Assembly: GCA_021731325.1 (NCBI GenBank)
Contig: JAKFXP010000116.1
Location: forward strand, 1-9,501
DNA: 9,501 nucleotides
Direction of reading: 5' to 3'
From: Parcubacteria group bacterium
GTDB lineage: Bacteria; Patescibacteriota; Minisyncoccia; Phycocordibacterales; UBA12088
Part shown: piece after piece, positions 1-4,429 of the stretch
How positions within the stretch are numbered: the stretch's first letter is position 1
Layout of the letters: each line of letters starts with the position of its first letter
Position numbers and translations under genes: made by a program
The notes under the pieces: generated by a model
What the model was told of the DNA's origin: nothing
The model's input: only the letters and a program-made list of their open reading frames with translations
The model's database searches: none

Positions 1-487
1 CGACGCCAACCTTGGTGGTACACAAACACTCCTGCACATTTCGTATACTCAATGCGATTTTGTGCACCTCACTTTTTTCAAGCATTACCTCACTAGCTAG
101 CGGTCCGGGTAAAAATTCAGTAACGAAAAGACGTACGCCTGAATATTCAACCTCACCCATGTAGCGTGGTACAACAAACGAATGTTCCTGTATACGTAGC
201 TGTTGCAGGACAACACACTCTCTGACGGTTGCTGCAAGTAGCGCCTCATCCTCCAATGAGACTATCTTAACAACCAAGCCATTGTGGCCCGTGAACTGCG
301 GGACGGAAAGCAGAAACGTTTCCGTCTCATAACCTTCTGCTTTTCTAACACGAATACCATCGGACACATTGAGAGCATTGTGTAAGACCGCAAGTGCCGA
401 GTATTCATTCTCTCTGAGCTCGCCCCTGCAGAAGCCTTCACGAAGCGCTTCACACAGAAAGTTTTTGGTGATGGTACGATGCTTCAT
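1..487 (-). CDS. APH/choline-kinase-like phosphotransferase, N-terminal part (cut by window edge)
   Basis: Reading leftwards from the ATG at 485-487, the frame stays open for 162 codons to the edge, so the 3' end is missing. The visible part resembles the N-lobe of aminoglycoside phosphotransferase/choline kinase-fold proteins. A beta-strand LVVKIV carries a candidate ATP-binding lysine (K74), a helix carries a candidate partner glutamate (E90 in VRECVVLQQL), and a hinge-like segment VTEFLPGP (122-129) follows. Such enzymes transfer the ATP gamma-phosphate to small molecules or proteins; the substrate cannot be told. The catalytic loop and metal-binding aspartate would lie beyond the window. 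The start overlaps the stop of the 359-aa gene as ATGA, which implies translational coupling and a shared job. The frame choice rests on this overlap and on the protein-like translation; a shorter frame on the same strand (262-453) is a shadow. The family call is from motif shape only. Confidence 0.7.
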   Translation of the reverse strand, partial: MKHRTITKNFLCEALREGFCRGELRENEYSALAVLHNALNVSDGIRVRKAEGYETETFLLSVPQFTGHNGLVVKIVSLEDEALLAATVRECVVLQQLRIQEHSFVVPRYMGEVEYSGVRLFVTEFLPGPLASEVMLEKSEVHKIALSIRNVQECLCTTKVGV

Positions 488-1563
488 TGACCTGCTCCCA
501 AAATGGTATGCACATGGCACAGACCGTTAGCCACAACCGCAACTTCTCGACTCACCCCCTCTTTTACCTCATCGAACTTTGTCATGGTGAAGGTGGGCAT
601 GCTGGGTGGATTCTTGAACAGTATGACCGTTGCTGACGGAAATCGTTTGCGAACAAGTTGCGCAGTATCGTATTGACCCTGGTTAGACGACACGTTTCTT
701 GGATACTTCACGATCTTCGACTCGCTGAAGCTTTTGAAGACGATTTCTGATCCTGTGTCGATTGATTCACCAGCATATATGTCCTCCCCAAGAAGGACGT
801 ACCTTGGCTCGCGAATCATTTGGAAGGTTGGGTCAAGAATATCCACCTCTATGTCTTCGGGTGCAATTCTTTCTTTGCGACACTCCAAATAATTCATCCA
901 AAAGTACCGTATACCCTCCCGGACATTGATCGTTTTATTGATCTCAAACATTGACTTCGAAACCTCTTTGCCCAATCGCCATTCAGATTCAAGGTAGTGC
1001 GGAAAATTAACGCTACACCACAGCTGGATAAAGTCAGCATAGGTGACGTACCGTTTCAGGCGCGGGATTCGCTTTATATCCCATCCTTCGAGCACCCGCA
1101 TACACTCGGTAAGTGTCCGCGGTGTACCGAAGTATCGTATGCTTGCAAGATCAAGCTGTTGTTTCAGGTCTTCTTCGAGGTACACTTCGATTGCCGCTAT
1201 GCGTCCAAAATCACGTGCGACTTCGGCATTAATGCTGTAGAGGCGTTGTGCTTTTGCTAACTCCTTATAGTTCAGAAAGTTGAAGTACATCGAAATGCTG
1301 AGGGCATATAGTCCTCGGTTTAGGTACCATGTTTCGGGCATTTGTAGACCGATGGAGAGGTCGTCCTCATAGCAGAGGTCGGTAAGTTCTACCGAGTATC
1401 CGCACTTGACGAACTCATCATTGAGAATACGTGTGGTCTGATCACCAAAGGTCAGCATTCCGGCCTGCTCCATGTAGGAGAGGTCGCCATGGATACGATC
1501 AGCGTCTACAACTCTCGAGGCGGTAACCTCGAAGATTTTATCTTCCAGTTTGACTATCTGCAT
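484..1563 (-). CDS. Hypothetical protein, 359 aa, coupled to the kinase-like gene
   Basis: I do not recognise this family. It is soluble, with no signal peptide or membrane segment. The middle (about residues 80-170) looks helical and charged. The C-terminal third (about 255-345) reads as alternating strands and helices, with RYVLLGEDIYAGE, SKIVKYPRNVSSNQGQY and ATVILFKNPPS as possible landmarks. I see no nucleotide-binding loop, metal cluster or nuclease motif. The start is well supported: a perfect AGGAGG lies 5 nt before the ATG, unusual here because most other genes in the window lack one. The stop overlaps the next start (ATGA), so it is probably co-translated with the kinase-like protein and may be its partner, substrate or regulator. 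It has its own promoter with a palindromic possible operator (1619-1647). It is clearly a gene; its function is unknown. Confidence 0.85.
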   Translation of the reverse strand: MQIVKLEDKIFEVTASRVVDADRIHGDLSYMEQAGMLTFGDQTTRILNDEFVKCGYSVELTDLCYEDDLSIGLQMPETWYLNRGLYALSISMYFNFLNYKELAKAQRLYSINAEVARDFGRIAAIEVYLEEDLKQQLDLASIRYFGTPRTLTECMRVLEGWDIKRIPRLKRYVTYADFIQLWCSVNFPHYLESEWRLGKEVSKSMFEINKTINVREGIRYFWMNYLECRKERIAPEDIEVDILDPTFQMIREPRYVLLGEDIYAGESIDTGSEIVFKSFSESKIVKYPRNVSSNQGQYDTAQLVRKRFPSATVILFKNPPSMPTFTMTKFDEVKEGVSREVAVVANGLCHVHTILGAGQ

Positions 1564-1568
1564 TTGCT

Positions 1569-1574
1569 CCTCCT
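1569..1574 (-). promoter_or_regulatory. Strong Shine-Dalgarno of the 359-aa gene
   Basis: A perfect AGGAGG on the minus strand lies 5 nt upstream of the ATG at 1563 and fixes that start. It is the only textbook ribosome binding site I could find in the window, so this gene pair may be translated more efficiently than its neighbours or may have a different origin. Confidence 0.85.
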
Positions 1575-1618
1575 GTAGAGGGTTATGTGTTGAAGAGTAT
1601 CAAGGTACTCCGACCAAG

Positions 1619-1647
1619 ATAGTGCATTAAAATATGCACTATGTCAA
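1619..1647 (-). promoter_or_regulatory. Sigma70-type promoter with overlapping palindromic operator
   Basis: On the minus strand a perfect -35 TTGACA (1642-1647) is followed by a 17-nt spacer and CACTAT (1619-1624) as a weak -10. A perfect inverted repeat with 9-bp arms (ATAGTGCAT, spacer of 6, ATGCACTAT; 1619-1642) fills the spacer and -10. That is the position expected of a repressor operator. The -35 overlaps the Nudix stop codon (1644-1646). A start near 1612 would give a leader of about 49 nt ending in the strong AGGAGG, with a small 5-bp hairpin (1595-1610). The palindrome could instead be an RNA hairpin after the Nudix gene, but no U-run follows it. No repressor gene is visible in the window. 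Confidence 0.55.
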
Positions 1648-2132
1648 TGTTTTATTTGCAACGTATATCCAAGCAGTATCAGTGCATAATCGTGCGATTC
1701 TTGAATTTCCGCATCATACACGTTGAACAATCCTGAGTCGAAACAATCCTCTGCGTCAGCACCCACAGGCTCCGACCCAAGATCGACTAGGTAGTAGGGC
1801 ACCAGGGTGTTTCGAGGGTACTGCTTCCCCTCGATACCGTACACTTTTCGATCTGGATTTGTTATTTTTCTAAATCCAAACAGTTTCTTTGATAGAATAT
1901 CGGCAGCACCAATCTCCTCGCTCAATTCTCTTACAAGACATGAGTGGGCATCTTCCCCCTCTTCGACATGTCCTCCTGGAATCTCCCACCCCCGTTTTGT
2001 CTTGGTAAGTGCAATCTGACCCTTCCAAAAGGGGATGCCCATGACCGCCGATATGTCGGTATCGTTGGGTAGCGTGTCGGAAATATAAAATTCCCATTCG
2101 GTATCTGAATTCGTACCCCATACTCCTTGCAT
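1644..2132 (-). CDS. Nudix hydrolase
   Basis: A 162-aa protein with a complete Nudix box at about residues 54-76: G, five residues, E60, then RELSEEIGA with R68, E69, E72 and E73 as the metal-binding set. It is preceded by the usual WEIPGGHVEEG strand-loop. Nudix enzymes cleave nucleoside diphosphates linked to another group; the substrate (damaged dNTP, nucleotide sugar, cap-like end) cannot be read here. The frame stays open further upstream to 2270, but that would overlap most of the nucleotidase 3' end, so I prefer the ATG at 2132, 4 nt after that gene's stop. The ATG at 2144, overlapping it by a few bases, is also possible, and neither has a Shine-Dalgarno. The tight spacing with a deoxyribonucleotidase suggests nucleotide-pool clean-up or salvage. 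Confidence 0.9.
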   Translation of the reverse strand: MQGVWGTNSDTEWEFYISDTLPNDTDISAVMGIPFWKGQIALTKTKRGWEIPGGHVEEGEDAHSCLVRELSEEIGAADILSKKLFGFRKITNPDRKVYGIEGKQYPRNTLVPYYLVDLGSEPVGADAEDCFDSGLFNVYDAEIQESHDYALILLGYTLQIKH

Positions 2133-2136
2133 TATT

Positions 2137-2688
2137 TTATACATACAGCACATCACAATTATCACCCCACGTAAAACGCTTTTGTTGCACGTCCCGATTA
2201 TACGGTTGGTCAAAAAGTATATGCTCCCACTCAGGAACCACAAGCCCTCGTATCGAGGGGCGATCATCAATGAGGTACGTGGCTTTAATGAGTGTCTTAT
2301 CGTTACACACGATCATTTCTTCCGCATGCTTCCTCCCAAATACAGTACTAACCCATTGCCACTTTTCGCCAGAACTGTATTGATTCTTGAGTGAGGTGGT
2401 GCAGATCCGTACGTGCTGATATGTTTCAACCAGTGTTCTGAAACCATCGACCGCTCCGGGTAATGGCTCAAGCCCAAGGAGAAAGTGTTCAGCATTGAGT
2501 ATTTCTTCTATATCTCCCGTGTATTCTGGCGCGTAGTCTTTTGTGAGGTAGAAGCTTTTTCGTTCGGATAGCGGTACAACCTTCCTGTCGGGGAATTTCC
2601 TTGTCCACACACTTTCAAAACCCCCGTGAAAGTCGGTAATGACCATGTCGAGGTCTACGAGTATGAGGGGGTGATTTTCGTGGGCCAT
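2137..2688 (-). CDS. 5'(3')-deoxyribonucleotidase (HAD superfamily, NT5C type)
   Basis: A 183-aa protein that follows the cytosolic/mitochondrial 5'(3')-deoxyribonucleotidase family along nearly its whole length. HAD motif I is VDLDMVITDF with nucleophile D12 and acid/base D14. Motif II is ICTTSLKNQY (threonines 97-98, S99), motif III is NDKT with K131, and motif IV is LIDDRP with D141 and D142. The family end WEHILFDQPYN (154-164) is also present. These enzymes remove phosphate from deoxyribonucleoside monophosphates in the cytoplasm. As I recall the family, the residue before DKT is arginine (TRDKT); here it is asparagine (CNDKT), which may change substrate choice. It lies 38 nt after the endonuclease stop and 4 nt before the Nudix gene, consistent with an operon. 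No clear ribosome binding site precedes the ATG. Confidence 0.9.
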   Translation of the reverse strand: MAHENHPLILVDLDMVITDFHGGFESVWTRKFPDRKVVPLSERKSFYLTKDYAPEYTGDIEEILNAEHFLLGLEPLPGAVDGFRTLVETYQHVRICTTSLKNQYSSGEKWQWVSTVFGRKHAEEMIVCNDKTLIKATYLIDDRPSIRGLVVPEWEHILFDQPYNRDVQQKRFTWGDNCDVLYV

Positions 2689-2726
2689 TGTTATATGGTT
2701 TTATGATTACTTCTGATTCTTTATAC

Positions 2727-3701
2727 TTATTTTAAAATCAAATCTAAGTCTTCCGGGACTATTATTTCTTCGAGTGGAGCAAGTTCAGTATCAAGACCCT
2801 TAGTTGGAATACCTATACTCAAAGCCAGTTGTATATCTACTTCACCCGTAATTCTATCCCCGCTGAATAGCTTCTTTGATGGCTTTTCTTTTAATTTTGT
2901 TCCCTCGTACAAATTGACACCCTTGACCATGTATCTGTTTTCCCCAGCTGACAGCCTGACCCCTTTTCTCAAATAATCATACAGGCCTTTGCTAGCATCG
3001 ATCTTAACGGGTTGAGAAAACCACTCCGCCTCTGACCTGAAAGATATCGCAATCGAATCTAATTTAATCTTACTTCCTTCAAAGTCAAACTCAGTCTGTG
3101 TAATGAAATTTGCAGTGTAGATAACATCTTTCCCGGATACTTCATTAAGGAATGTGACAGCTTGCGCTTTCATAATCAACCAGCTATCTATAAACTTGCC
3201 TTTGTACTTTATTTGGTACCATTCGGCACTCTTAAGTTGTTCTGTAACATCTGGTCCATTATAAGTAATTTTGAATTCACCGAATGTATGCTTGGGATAA
3301 TATATTTCTTGCTCTATTTCAATTTTAACCCTCTCATCCCCTTCCTTGAGGACAGAGATGGCAACGATATCTTTTCGGCGCGCTTTATTTAAGGCTGGTT
3401 CAGTAAACCCAGAGTTACTGGAAATTATTGCAATATCTGCATTTAAATCGTGCCTTTTTGAGTCGATTTCATCAATTATATTTATTCCAACTTTCCCAGT
3501 CTTCTTACTATAATCTTTACACTCGATAAGAATGAATATTTCTTTCCCATTAATAACCCCTCTGACTGACACATCAATATCTCGTTGGCCATCAGGTCCA
3601 TTAACCCACAACCCTTCCTCAACAATAATGTCATTGTTTGAATCAAAAGATTTAATAACCTCCGCAACAAGTTCTTGATATGCAGTACCGAGTTTGGACA
3701 T
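2727..3701 (-). CDS. Mrr-like PD-(D/E)XK restriction endonuclease
   Basis: A 324-aa protein. The first 120 residues fit the Mrr/type IV restriction endonuclease fold: an N-terminal helix with YQELVAEVI (Q9, E10), then RDIDV with catalytic D41, then ILIECKDY with E60 and K62 (the ExK), then GFTEPALNKARRK (98-110) near the end of the domain. This fold cuts DNA, often modified or foreign DNA. Residues 120-324 form a second, beta-rich region that I do not recognise and that may bind DNA or sense a target. No methyltransferase lies nearby, which fits a solitary type IV-like nuclease, although other DNA-repair roles are possible. The gene looks more AT-rich than its neighbours, as expected of a transferred defence gene. 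It is probably first in the operon with the nucleotidase and Nudix genes. Confidence 0.85.
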   Translation of the reverse strand: MSKLGTAYQELVAEVIKSFDSNNDIIVEEGLWVNGPDGQRDIDVSVRGVINGKEIFILIECKDYSKKTGKVGINIIDEIDSKRHDLNADIAIISSNSGFTEPALNKARRKDIVAISVLKEGDERVKIEIEQEIYYPKHTFGEFKITYNGPDVTEQLKSAEWYQIKYKGKFIDSWLIMKAQAVTFLNEVSGKDVIYTANFITQTEFDFEGSKIKLDSIAISFRSEAEWFSQPVKIDASKGLYDYLRKGVRLSAGENRYMVKGVNLYEGTKLKEKPSKKLFSGDRITGEVDIQLALSIGIPTKGLDTELAPLEEIIVPEDLDLILK

Positions 3702-3714
3702 GCTTTTTTTCTAA

Positions 3715-3720
3715 TTTATA
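3715..3720 (-). promoter_or_regulatory. Possible -10 box of the endonuclease operon
   Basis: TATAAA on the minus strand lies 13 nt upstream of the endonuclease ATG, followed by an A-rich leader (AGAAAAAAAG). No good -35 box is seen at the normal distance, so this is only a suggestion. The very short leader would leave little room for a ribosome binding site. Confidence 0.35.
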
Positions 3721-3799
3721 CCCACCACTTTATCACGCGCGTCACGAAGTTCAACACAAGATGGATTGCAGATTACGAAACAAGCCGTCTTTTTTATCC

Positions 3800-4034
3800 T
3801 CGCTCGACAATTTCGCAGAAATTGCCCCCCTATCAAAAAGGTCGGAACGAACCCTACGGGTTCAGTACACCATTGTTCATGAGAGTCTGCCCCAGCGGAG
3901 CGAGGGTGCAAATCCGCCCACTTCGCCGTACCCGCGCCGTACGCATTTGTGGCTACGCGACAGGCCCTTTTGCCTCACGACGCGCCTGCGGCGCGGCGAT
4001 CTACCGTTCTGACTTCGCAAGAAGTCCGCATCTG
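3800..4034. other. GC-rich, hairpin-dense segment without a protein gene
   Basis: Short perfect hairpins follow one another: 3808-3824 (6-bp stem), 3849-3863 (GAACCC, loop TAC), 3927-3943 (5-bp stem), 3981-3995 (CGCGCC, loop TGC) and 4011-4026 (GACTTC closing a GCAA tetraloop on the plus strand). The segment is clearly richer in G and C than the genes beside it. Several open frames cross it on both strands, but their arginine/serine/proline-rich translations look like non-coding sequence and none has a recognisable start context. It may be structured RNA, accumulated palindromic repeats, or remains of an insertion. From 3721 to 3799 I see nothing. Confidence 0.5.
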
Positions 4035-4053
4035 TGCCGCGGAGTGGACTCGA
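4033..4053. repeat. 21-bp direct repeat of the tRNA-Leu 3' end, copy 1
   Basis: This is identical over 21 bp to 4193-4213, exactly 160 bp away. On the minus strand it covers part of the T-loop, the 3' half of the T-stem, the 3' acceptor strand, the discriminator base and two further bases of the tRNA-Leu gene. Duplicated tRNA 3' ends are the usual mark of integrase-mediated insertion (attL/attR), but the copies are very close and no integrase is seen in the window. Confidence 0.75.
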
Positions 4054-4168
4054 GTCAGGAGTCCCGCCACGGGCGGGCTCACGACCCTGGCTCACCTGTC
4101 GCTGTGCGACATGGTTCCGCCCGTTCGAGTCCACACGCAAGGCAAGCAGTTGCCTTGCTTCCGCGACA
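4035..4168 (-). ncRNA. Candidate tRNA-like structured RNA (or scrambled tRNA-Leu copy)
   Basis: On the minus strand the ends pair as a 7-bp acceptor-like stem (4161-4167 with 4036-4042, GUCGCGG/CCGCGGC), with an A at 4035 in the discriminator position. Inside are a 9-bp hairpin (4150-4158 with 4137-4145) and a 10-bp stem (4125-4134 with 4044-4053), with linkers of 1-2 nt, forming a compact three-way junction. Two more hairpins lie inside the 10-bp stem (4098-4110 and 4063-4077). The closing stem equals the acceptor stem of the adjacent tRNA-Leu except for one C-to-U change that keeps a G-U pair on the minus strand but would be a C-A mismatch on the plus strand. It is not a tRNA: no D-arm, no anticodon arm and no normal T-arm can be drawn. 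Expression and function are unknown. Confidence 0.4.
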
Positions 4169-4173
4169 CAAAC

Positions 4174-4193
4174 GCCCCTTGTAGGGGCTTTTT
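4174..4193 (+). terminator. Hairpin with T-run between tRNA-Leu and the tRNA-like structure
   Basis: A stem GCCCC/GGGGC (4174-4178 and 4184-4188, 5-nt loop) is followed by TTTTT on the plus strand, the form of an intrinsic terminator for plus-strand transcripts. On the minus strand the same hairpin follows the tRNA 3' end directly, but the trailing bases are only GTTTGTGT, so termination after the tRNA would be weak and read-through into the tRNA-like structure is possible. Confidence 0.5.
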
Positions 4194-4213
4194 GTGCCGC
4201 GGAGTGGACTCGA
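4193..4213. repeat. 21-bp direct repeat, copy 2 (real tRNA-Leu 3' end)
   Basis: This copy lies inside the intact tRNA-Leu gene and matches 4033-4053 exactly. Beyond the repeat, the real T-stem (GGTGG pairing with CCACT) is intact here but absent in the other copy, so this is the original. Confidence 0.75.
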
Positions 4214-4278
4214 ACCACCACAAGGTTGCCCTCACTACGACCTGAACGTAGCGCGTCTACCAATTTCGCCACCGCGGC
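4195..4278 (-). tRNA. tRNA-Leu (anticodon CAG)
   Basis: An 84-nt gene on the minus strand. The acceptor stem is GCCGCGG (4272-4278) with CCGCGGC (4196-4202), and the discriminator base is A at 4195, as usual for leucine. The D-arm contains AAATTGGTAGACGC. The anticodon stem CTACG/CGTAG encloses TTCAGGT, with anticodon CAG at 4242-4244, which reads CUG. There is a long class II variable arm, and the T-arm has GGTGG/CCACT with loop TTCGAGT. CCA is not encoded (the genomic sequence continues CAAAAA), so a CCA-adding enzyme is needed. Its 3' side faces the accessory genes to the left, the usual orientation for a tRNA used as an integration site. Confidence 0.96.
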
Positions 4279-4290
4279 AAGTTCGGATGC

Positions 4291-4299
4291 ACTATACCA
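4291..4299 (-). promoter_or_regulatory. Extended -10 promoter of tRNA-Leu
   Basis: TGGTATAGT on the minus strand ends 12 nt upstream of the tRNA 5' end: a good -10 (TATAGT) with the extended TGn motif. No convincing -35 sits at 17 nt, which is acceptable for an extended -10 promoter. Confidence 0.5.
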
Positions 4300-4333
4300 C
4301 AATTCTCAATCGTTTGCGGCGTCAGAATAGTGC

Positions 4334-4361
4334 TTGAGTTGCGTCAGGTACTATGTATAAG
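4334..4361 (+). promoter_or_regulatory. Possible promoter of the S9 peptidase gene
   Basis: TTGAGT (4334-4339), a 16-nt spacer and TATAAG (4356-4361) lie on the plus strand, about 70 nt before the peptidase ATG. The boxes are imperfect. An AT-rich stretch nearer the start (about 4419-4430, TGTAAATAATAA) could act as a -10 instead. No Shine-Dalgarno is seen before the ATG. Confidence 0.35.
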
Positions 4362-4429
4362 GCACAATAAGGTAACTTCGCATACACACGCATCTGCGCG
4401 TTTGTTGATTGTAAATAATAAAAACGGCT

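Noticed and set aside
262..453. 63-codon minus-strand frame
   Set aside because: It is a shadow of the kinase-like gene (1-487), which occupies another frame on the same strand and has the coupled start.
2133..2270. Upstream extension of the Nudix protein by 46 residues
   Set aside because: It would overlap the well-conserved 3' end of the deoxyribonucleotidase gene, and the added residues resemble no Nudix N-terminus.
3675..4302. Open frames of 110-169 codons on both strands through the hairpin-rich block
   Set aside because: The minus-strand frame runs through the whole tRNA-Leu gene, and all have biased arginine/serine/proline-rich translations with no domain or start signal. They are best explained by stop-poor GC-rich non-coding sequence.
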